64,000 nt of DNA, taken from positions 124,001 to 188,000 of the forward strand of contig NZ_LT598653.1 in the NCBI RefSeq assembly GCF_900078365.1, given 5' to 3'. The first letter of the stretch is position 1; every line of letters begins with the position of its first letter. The notes beneath the pieces are model-generated. The model saw only the letters and a list, made by a program, of their open reading frames with translations, searched no databases and had not been told where the DNA came from. Of the stretch, positions 36,925 through 46,557 are shown in pieces. Source of the DNA: an uncultured Sphingopyxis sp. Its GTDB lineage: Bacteria > Pseudomonadota > Alphaproteobacteria > Sphingomonadales > Sphingomonadaceae. Position numbers and translations under genes: made by a program.

Positions 36925-37072
36925 TCGGCCGGTTGCGGACGCTGAGCATCTCATAGCTTCGTCATTCCCGCGAAAGCGGGAACCCAGTGCGGAGTCAGCC
37001 GACGCACGCTCTGGGTTCCCGCTTTCGCGGGAATGACGAATGTTGGGAATGGCAGCTAACCAGCCAAAGCCG
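36925..37072. repeat. Intergenic palindromic element, family 2 with extended flanks
   Basis: Core hairpins at 36959-37039, flanked by GCTGAGCATCTCATAGCTTC on the left and TTGGGAATGGCAGC, then CCAGCCAAAGCCGA on the right. Nearly fills the 242-nt gap between asd and the DUF2238 gene. Confidence 0.87.
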
Positions 37073-37127
37073 ACGCCTTCCGAAGAGGAGGACTTAAAGA
37101 TTCCGCTCCGGCTCGGTAGGGAAGGTC

Positions 37128-37749
37128 ATGTTCGCCTCTCTCGCCGCCATCCCTCGCCCGCAGCGCCGCCTGCTCGGCCTGCTCTTCGCGCTGCTGCTCC
37201 TCGCGCAGATCGACCAGCCCTATCCCGAGGTCGCGCTGCTTCAGCATATCCCGACGCTGCTTCTGCTCGCCGCGTCACCCTGGCTGCTCCGCCGCTGGCC
37301 GCTGTCCACCGCTGCGCTGGCCTGCATCGCCCTCTTCATGGCGCTCCACACGCTCGGCGGCCGTTACGCCTACAGCAACGTCCCCTACGACGAATGGGCC
37401 CGCGCGCTGACGGGCACGAGCCCGTCCGAGGCCTTCGGCTGGACGCGCAACCATTATGACCGGCTCGCTCATTTCGCCTTCGGCGCGCTGTCGGTGATCC
37501 CCGTCGCCGAAATCGCCCGGCGGAGGGGCGGGCTCGGCCGGCGCGGCTGTGGCCGTGCTCGGCTGGGTGCTTGCGATCTCGTGCCTCTACGAAATCTTCG
37601 AATGGCTGCTCACCATCGTCGCGGCGGGCGAGACCGCCGATCGCTATAACGGACAACAGGGCGACATATGGGACGCGCAAAAGGATATGGCGCTCGCAGC
37701 CCTGGGTGCGATACTCGTGCTCGCGATCCCGCGGCGCGGCGGGAAATAG
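37128..37749 (+). pseudogene. DUF2238 (YjdF-like) membrane protein, frameshifted
   Basis: Two overlapping frames together make one DUF2238 protein of about 206 residues. The first frame (from the ATG at 37128, with GGAAGG before it) carries the membrane segments and the WTRNHYDRLAHFAFG motif, then breaks at about 37515-37530. The rest of the family sequence, including ISCLYEIFEWLLTIV and TADRYNGQQGDIWDAQKDM, continues in the +1 frame to the stop at 37749. A single extra base in the G-rich tract GGAGGGGCGGGC explains it. It may be a sequencing error or a recent loss; both halves look otherwise intact. Confidence 0.85.
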
Positions 37750-37807
37750 GCATGCGGGAACGACCGGCGAATTGAAAGGCGGCCGCCGCATCTATACCCT
37801 GCCGTCC

Positions 37808-38542
37808 ATGTCCAGCTTCGTTCCCTATGCGCCGCTCAACGTGCCCAAGCCGTTCGGCGAGCGGATATGGACCGTCGACGGTCCCGAAATCCGCATGGAT
37901 TACGGCCCCGCCTCGATGCCCTTTCCGACGCGGATGACGGTCGTGCGTCTGCCGGGCAGGCGGCTGTGGATCCACTCGCCGATCGCCCCCGACGAGGCGT
38001 TGTTCGCGGCGATCGACCGGCTGGGCGAGGTGGCCTGGCTCGTCGCACCGAACAGCATCCATTATTGGTACGTCGCCGACTGGCAGGCGCGCTATCCCGC
38101 GGCGCGCACGCTCGCCGTGCCGGGGCTCGCCGAAAAGGCGAAGCGCGACTTCCGCATCGACGCGCTGCTCGAAGGTCCGGCGATGCCGCTTCCGGGCGGG
38201 ATCGCGGGCGTGCTGGTTCCGGGCACGATGGTCAGCGAAGCGGTGTTTTTTCACGCGGCTTCACGCACCGTCATTCTGGCCGATCTGATCGAAAATTTCG
38301 AACCCGCGCGCGTGCGCAGCCGGTTGTTTCGCTGGCTGGTGCGATTGGCGGGCGTCGCGCACCCGGCGGGCGGCACTCCCGCCGACATGCGCCTGACCTT
38401 CTGGCCGCGCCGCCGCGCCGTGCGCGCCGCGATGACGGAAATCGTGGCCTGGGACTGCGAGCGCGTCGTGATGGCGCACGGCCTCCCCTATGAACGCGGC
38501 GGCGCGGCCGAATTGCGCCGCGCGTTCGGATGGGCGCTTTAG
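37808..38542 (+). CDS. DUF4336 family protein (metallo-beta-lactamase-like fold)
   Basis: 244 residues, cytosolic. Matches DUF4336: RLPGRRLWIHSPIAPDEAL, VAPNSIHYWYVADW, FFHAASRTVILADLIENF, and VVMAHGLPYERGG. The histidine and aspartate spacing is like a degenerate metallo-beta-lactamase with some metal ligands kept; the enzyme activity is unknown. The ATG at 37808 opens directly with the conserved PYAPLNVPKPFGE stretch. Confidence 0.85.
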   Translation: MSSFVPYAPLNVPKPFGERIWTVDGPEIRMDYGPASMPFPTRMTVVRLPGRRLWIHSPIAPDEALFAAIDRLGEVAWLVAPNSIHYWYVADWQARYPAARTLAVPGLAEKAKRDFRIDALLEGPAMPLPGGIAGVLVPGTMVSEAVFFHAASRTVILADLIENFEPARVRSRLFRWLVRLAGVAHPAGGTPADMRLTFWPRRRAVRAAMTEIVAWDCERVVMAHGLPYERGGAAELRRAFGWAL

Positions 38543-38664
38543 CCCGGGCGGGCTGCTCGCGGGGATGGTCTGCTGCTTCCGCTCGACGCTTCGAAGCCGC
38601 CGGTCGCGCTTCGCTTGCGGCAAAGAGGCTGGACCCTTTCGGCCTGTCGCGGCATTGTACGGAT

Positions 38665-39228
38665 ATGGAAACCGTCCCCGCCTGGTTCACCGGCCAATTG
38701 CTGCTCGCGCTGCCGGGCATCGGCGATCCCCGTTTCGAACATTCGGTGATCGCGATGATCAGCCATGACGAGGACGGCGCGATGGGGATCGGCATCGGCG
38801 ATCCGATCGACGGAATGACCGTCGGGGCGGTGCTCGACCAGCTCGAGATCGAGCATGAAGAGCCGCTCGACCAGCCGGTTTTCCTCGGCGGGCCGGTCGA
38901 GCCGTCGCGCGGTTTCGTGCTCCACAGCCGCGACTGGGGCGGGCAGGAGGCGGTGCAGGTCGGCGATCGCTGGATGGTGTCGAGTTCGCACGACATATTG
39001 CGCGCGATCGGCGAAGGGCGCGGCCCGTCGCGCTGGCTGGTCGCGCTCGGCTATGCGGGATGGTCGCCCGGGCAACTCGAAGGCGAGATGGTGCGCCACG
39101 GCTGGCATGTCACGCCGGGCAGCGACGGCCTGCTCTTTGAAACGCCGCCCGCCGAAAGGTGGCAGGCGGCGTTTGCCGAGGCGGGAGTGGACGCCCGCCT
39201 GCTGACGACCGAGGGCGGTGAGGCCTGA
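38665..39228 (+). CDS. YqgE/AlgH family protein
   Basis: 187 residues. Clear YqgE/AlgH signatures: GQLLLALPGIGDPRFEHSVI, GIGIGDPIDGMTVGAVL, VFLGGPVEPSRGFVLHS, and ALGYAGWSPGQLEGEM. The family is widespread and its molecular role is unsettled (it was first linked to alginate regulation). The ATG at 38665 starts the METVPAWFTG core; there is no clear ribosome site. Confidence 0.94.
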   Translation: METVPAWFTGQLLLALPGIGDPRFEHSVIAMISHDEDGAMGIGIGDPIDGMTVGAVLDQLEIEHEEPLDQPVFLGGPVEPSRGFVLHSRDWGGQEAVQVGDRWMVSSSHDILRAIGEGRGPSRWLVALGYAGWSPGQLEGEMVRHGWHVTPGSDGLLFETPPAERWQAAFAEAGVDARLLTTEGGEA

Positions 39229-39237
39229 GCCTTAGCC

Positions 39238-39326
39238 GTCGCCCCCGCGAAGGCGGGGGCCGCTGGAGGTCATGCTTTCGGCGTTGCATAAGGCCGGCAA
39301 CGGCCCCCGCCTTCGCGGGGGCGACG
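39238..39326. repeat. Intergenic palindromic element, family 3
   Basis: About 89 bp: GTCGCCCCCGCGAAGGCGGG at one end and its complement at the other, with CCGCTGGAGGTCATG next to the left arm. Located between the convergent algH-like and repeat-protein genes. Confidence 0.9.
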
Positions 39327-39343
39327 TGCTCTTAGTCGTGTTT

Positions 39344-39742
39344 TTATCGAGCCAGCGCCAGCAGCGGCTTGCCCTGGTTGAGGTTGGCGAGCGCGGTGCG
39401 CGCCGCCCAGCGCGAATCCATGTAGCGGCCGCTCGCCAGCTCGACATCGTAGCGGATCGGGCTGCCGATCGCGGCGTCATAGGCCGCCGCCGCTTCGGCG
39501 GTGCGGCCCAGCCGGGCATAAGCGGTGCCGAGATTGATCAGGCGCGAGGGGTCGCGCGCGTCGAGGCCGGTGTCGCCGGTCAGCTTTTCGACCGCGGCGT
39601 CGTTTTCGCCTGCCTTGAGTTCGGCATAGGCGACCGGAAGGATTACCGAATCGGCCTCCGGCGCGGTCACGACGACGATCGATTGCGCCGCGGCAGGGCT
39701 CGAAAGCGCCAAGGCGATCAGCGGCAGCAGAATTTTTTTCAT
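39344..39742 (-). CDS. Exported tetratricopeptide-like protein
   Basis: 132 residues. Signal peptide MKKILLPLIALALSSPAAAQ, then about two TPR-like helical pairs (VAYAELKAGENDAAVEKL; INLGTAYARLGRTAEAAAAY). Small periplasmic TPR proteins of this kind are common in sphingomonads; no specific role known. It diverges from ahcY across a 392-nt region rich in repeats of TGTCACAA. Confidence 0.85.
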   Translation of the reverse strand: MKKILLPLIALALSSPAAAQSIVVVTAPEADSVILPVAYAELKAGENDAAVEKLTGDTGLDARDPSRLINLGTAYARLGRTAEAAAAYDAAIGSPIRYDVELASGRYMDSRWAARTALANLNQGKPLLALAR

Positions 39743-39812
39743 CTAGGTATCTCCCCGAAAACTTGGGCCGATTTTCTCGTGCGCTGTGTAAAAAGTCAAT
39801 GTTTTCGGGGGT

Positions 39813-39832
39813 TTGTAACATAGCTGTCACAA
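39813..39832. promoter_or_regulatory. Palindrome TTGTAAC-N6-GTCACAA, candidate operator
   Basis: TTGTAACATAGCTGTCACAA, one mismatch from a perfect dyad, 71 nt upstream of the repeat-protein start. The half CTGTCACAAAG also resembles a Pho-box half-site, but the second half is poor. Confidence 0.45.
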
Positions 39833-39902
39833 AGAGCGATTAAGCTCAACGCAAGGCGCATTATAAGTCCGGTTTTTCAGAATCTTGGGCTTTGCGACTC
39901 CA

Positions 39903-39932
39903 TGTCACAATCGGGGCCCCCGATTGTCACAA
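39903..39932. promoter_or_regulatory. Nested palindrome with two direct TGTCACAAT copies
   Basis: TGTCACAAT occurs at 39903 and again at 39925; between them CAATCGGGGCCCCCGATTG (39908-39926) is a perfect 9-bp-arm inverted repeat. It lies in the middle of the region between the divergent TPR-like and ahcY genes and could be a binding site for a regulator or a hairpin in an RNA leader. Confidence 0.5.
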
Positions 39933-40025
39933 TTGATGCGCGCGAAAATTATTTTTGCGGCCGGTGCGTTTTCGCGCCGCCGATTCGCGCGGGCGCAGAT
40001 GTCGACGGATCGTTCTGCGGGCGTG

Positions 40026-40045
40026 ATATAAAGAAAAGTTTATAT
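40026..40045. promoter_or_regulatory. AT-rich palindrome upstream of ahcY, candidate S-adenosylhomocysteine-responsive operator
   Basis: ATATAAAGAAAAGTTTATAT: 7-bp perfect arms around a 6-nt spacer, 90 nt before the ahcY start, in otherwise GC-rich DNA. ArsR-type SahR repressors are known to control ahcY in proteobacteria through AT-rich palindromes; this assignment is an inference. The site also overlaps what could be a -10 region. Confidence 0.5.
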
Positions 40046-40134
40046 TTGATCGGCGGCGGCGTTTCGGCTAGGGCGCGCAAGATAATTTCGTGGCCGCTCG
40101 CCTGCGGTCGACATGCCAAATATGGAGAATCCCC

Positions 40135-41550
<1,416 letters not shown>

Positions 41551-41585
41551 TTTCGAAGAGGCGGGCCGCACGCTCGCTTCTTCCT

Positions 41586-41662
41586 CGTCATTGCGAGCGA
41601 CGCGAAGCAATCTAGGGCGGTTTAGGCTATTCTGGATTGCTTCGCTTCGCTCGCAATGACGA
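41586..41662. repeat. Intergenic palindromic element, family 5 (GTCATTGCGAGCG type)
   Basis: About 77 bp. CGTCATTGCGAGCGACGCGA and on to AAGCAATC at one end, with the near-complement at the other end, and a 22-bp AT-richer centre. The only copy in this window; the same type is widespread in alphaproteobacterial genomes. Located between ahcY and divL, followed by 140 nt without recognised features. Confidence 0.88.
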
Positions 41663-41802
41663 AAATTGTGGATGACAAGCTCATCGGACGATCGGACGCG
41701 GCGACTGGCGGTGACACGCGATTGAAACATGCCGGTATCGCCTATAGGGCTGGCGATCATGGTAATCGCGCAATCGGCGGAAAAGTGGAAGACTGAAGCG
41801 GG

Positions 41803-44166
41803 ATGAGCGACACGCTTTCGCCGACCCTGCTGTTCGCGCTCGGCCTGTTCGCGGCGCTCTGGCTGCTCGCCGGACTATGGGCGACGCTGCGCGGGATTGC
41901 GATGCAGCGGCGCTCGGCATTCGTTGCGGGGCAGGCCGAACGGCTCGCGAGCCTCGTCGAGGCGTCGCCGCAGCTTCCGGTCATCGTCCGCGCCGACTGG
42001 CGGATCGAGGCGAGCGAGCGGCTCGGGCGCTGGCTCGGGCTCGACCACGGACCGCGCAATTTCGACGAGCTTCGCGGGCTCGGCAGCGGGCTCGACGCGC
42101 AGGCGCACGACGCGCTGCGTCAGGCGATCCTCGGCGCGCAGCGCGGCGCCAAACCCTTCGTATTGAGCCTCAAGCCCGACGGCAGCCACCGCACGATCAT
42201 CGTCCATGGCGCCGCGGCGCCGCAGGCGGTCGGCGGGCCGGGCAGCGTGCTGCTCTGGCTGAGCGACGCGACCGACGGGCAGCAGGCGCTCGCGCACGCG
42301 CGGCAGGAGCGCGACGAAGCGATGGCGGCGTTCGAGGCGCTGTCGGGGCTGATCGAAGCGGCGCCCTTCCCGATGTGGTTCCGCGACACCGATCTGTCGC
42401 TCGCGCTCGTCAATAGCGCCTATGTCCGCGCGGTCGAGGCGAAGGGCGCAGCCGCCGTGATCGACGGCGGCGTCGAGCTGTGCGAAACCGTCGCGGGGGT
42501 GAGCGCCGCCGACGCCGCCGATGCGGCGCGCGCCGCCGGATCGGCGCAGATGCGCACCATCCCGGTGACGATCGAGGGCGAGCGGCGGATCATGCGCGTC
42601 GTCGATGTGCCGCTCGCGCCCGAGGGCGGCCGGGTAATCGGCGTTGCGGGCTATGCGATCGACATCCAGGAACTCGAAACCGAGCGCGGGGCGCACCGCC
42701 GCTTCGTCGATACGCAGCGCGAACTGCTCGACCGGCTGTCGGCGGCGGTGGCGCAATTCGGTCCCGACCAGGGACTCAATTTCGCGAACTTGCCGTTCCG
42801 CCGCCTGTTCGGGATCGAGGCCGACGACGTCGCCGAGGCGCTGCCTTTCGCGCGGTTGCTCGACGACTGGCGCGAGCGCGGGCGGACCCCCGAAGTGCGC
42901 AACTATCCCGAATGGCGGCAGGCGCATGTCGACTGGTTCGCGCAGGCCGAGGCGAGCGAGGAGGACTGGCTGCTGCGCGACGGCACGCACCTTCACGTCG
43001 TCGCACAGCCGACCCCCGACGGCGGCCTGCTGCTGATCGCCGAGGACAAGACCGAACAGGTGCAGCTCGCGGGGGCGCGTGACACGCTGCTCCGCGTCCG
43101 CACCGCGACCTTCGACAATCTGTTCGAGGCGGTCGCGGTGTTCGCGCCCGACGGGCGGCTCCACCTGTGGAACCAGCGTTTCCGCCGCCTGTGGGGCATC
43201 GACGAGCCGACGCTCGCGGCGCATCCGCGCGTCGATGCGCTGATGGCGGGGCTCGCCGACCGGCTCGCGAAGCCGAACCAGATCAGCATCGTGCAGGAAG
43301 TGATCCGCGCCGCGACATTGGAACGCCAGCAGCGCGTCGGCGAGGTCCGCTTCGCCGACGGGCGCCATTTCGACTTTGCCTCGATCCCGCTTCCCGACGG
43401 CAATGCGCTGCTCATCATGCTCGACATCACCGCGAGCCGGAAGATGGAGGGGGCGCTGCGCGAGCGCAACGAGGCGCTCGAGGCGGCCGACAAGGCCAAG
43501 ACCGCCTTCCTGTCGCGGATGAGCTATGAACTGCGCACGCCGCTGACCTCGATCGGTGGCTTCGGCGAGATGCTGCAGGCGGGCTATGCCGGCAAGCTCG
43601 GTGACCAGCAGCGCGCCTATATCGACGCGATCATGGATTCGGTCGCTGTGCTCGGCCGCCAGATCGACAATGTGCTCGACCTCGCGCAGGGCGAGGCGGG
43701 GACGCTCGCGATCGAACGCGCGCCGGTCGACGTCGGCGCGCTGCTCGAAAGCGCGCTCGCTGACTCCAAGGGTTTTGCCGATGGCGAGAAGGTCGAACTG
43801 GTCGGCAATATCTCGGCGGACCTCGGCACGATCGAAGGCGACGCGCCGCGGCTGTCGCGGCTCGTCGCGGGGCTGCTCGACAATGCGGTGCGCTTCACCG
43901 CGCCGTCGCGCAAATCGGGCGCGCGCGTTCTGCTCCACGCCGACGGCGACGCGCGCGGGATCGACATCATCGTGTCCGACAACGGCCCCGGCATGCCCGA
44001 AGCGGCCGCGGCGGTCGCCAAGGGACAGCAGGCGGGCACCGCGACCGGCGGCATCGGCCTCGCGCTCGCGCGCCAGCTCGTCGCCGCGCACGGCGGGACG
44101 ATGGAAGTGGTGAGCGAGCAGGGGCAGGGGACGCTGGTGCGGATCAGCTTGCCGCGGGGGGCGTGA
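41803..44166 (+). CDS. divL: DivL-type PAS-containing atypical histidine kinase (Tyr at phosphoacceptor)
   Basis: 787 residues. One N-terminal membrane segment (about 8-28), a long PAS-rich region, then a dimerisation and ATPase module. The H-box reads FLSRMSYELRTPL with Tyr575 where kinases have the phosphoacceptor His, the hallmark of Caulobacter DivL, which works with CckA to control the CtrA cell-cycle phosphorelay. The ATP-binding N-box LLDNAVRFT and the G motifs DNGPGMP and GGIGLALAR are kept. The next gene is tsaE, the same order as in Caulobacter. Length is close to Caulobacter DivL. Probably essential (family knowledge). Confidence 0.93.
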   Translation: MSDTLSPTLLFALGLFAALWLLAGLWATLRGIAMQRRSAFVAGQAERLASLVEASPQLPVIVRADWRIEASERLGRWLGLDHGPRNFDELRGLGSGLDAQAHDALRQAILGAQRGAKPFVLSLKPDGSHRTIIVHGAAAPQAVGGPGSVLLWLSDATDGQQALAHARQERDEAMAAFEALSGLIEAAPFPMWFRDTDLSLALVNSAYVRAVEAKGAAAVIDGGVELCETVAGVSAADAADAARAAGSAQMRTIPVTIEGERRIMRVVDVPLAPEGGRVIGVAGYAIDIQELETERGAHRRFVDTQRELLDRLSAAVAQFGPDQGLNFANLPFRRLFGIEADDVAEALPFARLLDDWRERGRTPEVRNYPEWRQAHVDWFAQAEASEEDWLLRDGTHLHVVAQPTPDGGLLLIAEDKTEQVQLAGARDTLLRVRTATFDNLFEAVAVFAPDGRLHLWNQRFRRLWGIDEPTLAAHPRVDALMAGLADRLAKPNQISIVQEVIRAATLERQQRVGEVRFADGRHFDFASIPLPDGNALLIMLDITASRKMEGALRERNEALEAADKAKTAFLSRMSYELRTPLTSIGGFGEMLQAGYAGKLGDQQRAYIDAIMDSVAVLGRQIDNVLDLAQGEAGTLAIERAPVDVGALLESALADSKGFADGEKVELVGNISADLGTIEGDAPRLSRLVAGLLDNAVRFTAPSRKSGARVLLHADGDARGIDIIVSDNGPGMPEAAAAVAKGQQAGTATGGIGLALARQLVAAHGGTMEVVSEQGQGTLVRISLPRGA

Positions 44167-44189
44167 TGGCTAGCGCAACAATCATTGTC

Positions 44190-44219
44190 GGTGTGTCCCC
44201 GCGAAGGCGGGAGCACACG
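44190..44219. repeat. Half palindromic element, family 3-like
   Basis: Single imperfect hairpin GTGTGTCCCCGCGAAGGCGG and on to GAGCACAC between divL and tsaE. Related to the arms of the element inside mtaB. Confidence 0.65.
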
Positions 44220-44248
44220 GCTTTTTTTCGCGGCCGCGCTGAGCCTTG

Positions 44249-44698
44249 ATGCAATCCCGCCATTCCTACTCTCTCGAAGAAGCCGAGCGGATCGGCGCCG
44301 CGATCGGCGCGGCGCTGAAGGCGGGCGACGTCGTGCTGCTGTCGGGTGAGCTCGGCGCGGGGAAGACGACGCTCGCGCGCGCGGTGCTGAAGGCGCGCGG
44401 GCTGGCGGGCGAGGCGCCGAGCCCGACCTTCGCGATCGTTCAGCCCTATGCGCCGCCCGAGATCGACCTCGCCATCGCGCATGTCGATCTCTATCGGATC
44501 GAGGATGCGGACGAGCTGATCGAACTGGGGCTCGACGATTATCTTTACGACGGCGCGCTGCTGATCGAATGGCCCGAACGGCTGGGCGGCGAAGGCTGGC
44601 CCGGTGCGCTGACGCTCCGCATTTCGGGCGAAGGCGACGCGCGCGTCTTGACAGCCGATGTGCCGCCCGCTTGGGAAACGCGATGGCCGCTTCGATGA
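44249..44698 (+). CDS. tsaE: tRNA threonylcarbamoyladenosine biosynthesis ATPase TsaE
   Basis: 149 residues. Walker A GELGAGKT at 33-40, the PSPTFAIV switch region, and DLYRI and EWPERL further on are typical of TsaE (YjeE). It turns over the TsaBD complex that makes t6A37 in tRNA, the substrate of MtaB encoded at 11145. A TTG precedes the ATG by one codon; ATG used. The stop overlaps the next ATG by 4 nt. Confidence 0.95.
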   Translation: MQSRHSYSLEEAERIGAAIGAALKAGDVVLLSGELGAGKTTLARAVLKARGLAGEAPSPTFAIVQPYAPPEIDLAIAHVDLYRIEDADELIELGLDDYLYDGALLIEWPERLGGEGWPGALTLRISGEGDARVLTADVPPAWETRWPLR

Positions 44699-45666
44699 TT
44701 CCGCCCGCTCATGCGCCCGCCTTTCTTGCCGCGCATGGCTGGGGCGACGCCCGGATTTTGCCGCTTGCGGGCGATGCATCCTTCCGCCGCTATTTCCGCG
44801 TCGTCGAGGGCGGCCGGCAGGCGGTGCTGATGGACGCGCCGCCGCCGCACGAGGACCCGCGCCCGTTCATCGCGGTCGCCGAATATCTGTGCGAACAGGG
44901 GCTCAACGCGCCGACGATCCTCGCACGCGACCTCGACCGGGGGTTGCTGCTGATCGAGGATTTCGGCGACGTCCGGCTGCGCGAAACGGTCGATGCCGCG
45001 CTGCACCGCGAAGCCGAATATTATGCCGGGGTGACCGACCTGCTCGTCCACCTCCACGCGCGGCCGCCGATGGATGGGCTGCCGGTGCATGGGCTCGCGC
45101 AGTGGCTCGACGAGGTGATGCTGTTCACCGACTGGTATTGTCCCGCCCTGGGTATCGAGGCCGATCGCGACGCATTCCGCGCCGCGTGGGAAGCGGCGCT
45201 GATGCCCGTCGAGACCGACGGCCTGCCGCGCGTCACCGTGCTGCGCGACTTCCACGCCGAAAATATCATGCTGGTCGCGGGGCAGGGCGGGATCGCGCAT
45301 TACGGCCTGCTCGATTTTCAGGACGCGCTCGTCGGTCATCCGGCCTATGATCTCGCCTCGGTGCTCGAAGATGCGCGGCGCGACGTGACGCCGGGCGTCG
45401 AGACGGCGATGCTCGCGCGCTACAGCGAAGCGACGCGACGGGACATCGAGAACGCCTATTGGGCGCTGGCGGCGCAGCGCAACACGCGCATCCTCGGCGT
45501 CTTCGTCCGGCTGTGGAAACGCGACAACAAGCCGCATTACAAGAGTTTCCAGCCGCGCATGTGGGGACTGCTCGAACGCGACCTCGCGCATCCGGCGCTT
45601 GTCCCCGTTCGGCAATGGTTCGACGCCAATGTGCCGCCCTCGAAACGGGCGGAGGCGTGGCTGTGA
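44695..45666 (+). CDS. amgK: Aminoglycoside-phosphotransferase-fold sugar kinase (AmgK type)
   Basis: 323 residues. APH-like kinase: GDASFRRYFRV glycine-rich region, LLIEDFGD, catalytic loop RDFHAENIML and metal-binding LLDFQDALVGHPAYDLA. Placed directly before a MurU-type nucleotidyltransferase with a GTGA overlap, matching the amgK-murU pair that salvages N-acetylmuramate to UDP-MurNAc in Pseudomonas and other Gram-negatives. ATG at 44695 (overlap with tsaE stop) is favoured over 44683. Confidence 0.9.
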   Translation: MIPPAHAPAFLAAHGWGDARILPLAGDASFRRYFRVVEGGRQAVLMDAPPPHEDPRPFIAVAEYLCEQGLNAPTILARDLDRGLLLIEDFGDVRLRETVDAALHREAEYYAGVTDLLVHLHARPPMDGLPVHGLAQWLDEVMLFTDWYCPALGIEADRDAFRAAWEAALMPVETDGLPRVTVLRDFHAENIMLVAGQGGIAHYGLLDFQDALVGHPAYDLASVLEDARRDVTPGVETAMLARYSEATRRDIENAYWALAAQRNTRILGVFVRLWKRDNKPHYKSFQPRMWGLLERDLAHPALVPVRQWFDANVPPSKRAEAWL

Positions 45667-46382
45667 GTGCGAAGATCGAAAGCGCGATGGTGATGGCGGC
45701 GGGCATCGGCAAGCGGATGCGCCCGCTGACGGCCACCCGGCCGAAGCCGCTCGTGCGCGTCGCGGGCAAGGCGCTGATCGACCATAGTCTCGACCGGATC
45801 GAGGCGGCGGGAATCGGCCATGTCGTCGTCAACGTCCACTATCTCGCCGACGCATTGGAAGCGCATCTTGCGGCGCAGAAGCGCAAGTTCACGATCGCGA
45901 TTTCGGACGAGCGCGGCCAGCTTCTCGAAACCGGCGGCGGGATGGTCAAGGCGCTGCCGCAGCTTCGCGGCGACCCGATCCTGATCGTCAACAGCGACAA
46001 TATCTGGACCGACGGGCCCGAGGACAGCATCCGGCACCTCGCGCGCCATTGGGACGGCGCGCGGATGGACGCGCTGCTGCTGCTGATCCGCCAGGCGAGC
46101 GCGAGCGGGCATGGCGGGCGCGGCGATTTCCATATGGATCCGGCAGGGCGGTTGTCGCGCCGCAAACCGGGGCGGATCGCGCCCTTCGTCTATACCGGCG
46201 TTCAGCTCGTTTCGCGGCGCTTTCTCGATGGGGCGCCCGAAGGCCCCTTTTCGACGATGTTGCTCTGGGAACGCGCGATCGCGGCGGGGCGGCTTTACGG
46301 CCTGTCGCACATGGGGCAGTGGTTCGACGTCGGCACCCCGGCGGCCATCGCGCCGACCGAGGCGGCGCTGAGCGATGGCTGA
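45663..46382 (+). CDS. murU: MurNAc-1-phosphate uridylyltransferase (MurU type)
   Basis: 239 residues. Nucleotidyltransferase signature MVMAAGIGKRMRPLTATRPK at about 9-28, then VNVHYLADAL, LLETGGGMVKAL and VNSDNIWTDG (metal-binding DN in place of the common DxD), and FVYTGVQLVSRRFL. With AmgK it makes UDP-MurNAc in cell-wall recycling. GTG at 45663 overlaps the amgK stop. Followed by a family 1b repeat. Confidence 0.9.
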   Translation: MSAKIESAMVMAAGIGKRMRPLTATRPKPLVRVAGKALIDHSLDRIEAAGIGHVVVNVHYLADALEAHLAAQKRKFTIAISDERGQLLETGGGMVKALPQLRGDPILIVNSDNIWTDGPEDSIRHLARHWDGARMDALLLLIRQASASGHGGRGDFHMDPAGRLSRRKPGRIAPFVYTGVQLVSRRFLDGAPEGPFSTMLLWERAIAAGRLYGLSHMGQWFDVGTPAAIAPTEAALSDG

Positions 46383-46389
46383 CAGTTTG

Positions 46390-46516
46390 ATCCTCCCTGT
46401 CGCGCAGCGATGGGGAGGTGGCAGCGCGAAGCGCTGACGGAGGGGCTATGACGCGGCCCCTCCACCACCCGCTTCGCGGGCGGTCCCCCTCCCCATGGCT
46501 CCGCCACAGGGAGGAT
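46390..46516. repeat. Intergenic element, family 1b (short variant)
   Basis: About 127 bp from ATCCTCCCTGTCGCGCAGCG to CGCCACAGGGAGGAT, with CCACCCGCTTCGCGGGCGG inside. Same ends as 15101-15283, but without its GGCCGGC middle part. Between murU and addB. Confidence 0.82.
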
Positions 46517-46557
46517 CGGCTTGCGCATCGCAGCTGAGCCGTGGATACCGAAGTTAA

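Noticed and set aside
39743..40134. SAH or SAM riboswitch before ahcY
   Set aside because: I could not find the conserved core of the known SAH riboswitch or the SAM-II/SAM-SAH types; the signals seen are DNA-type dyads.
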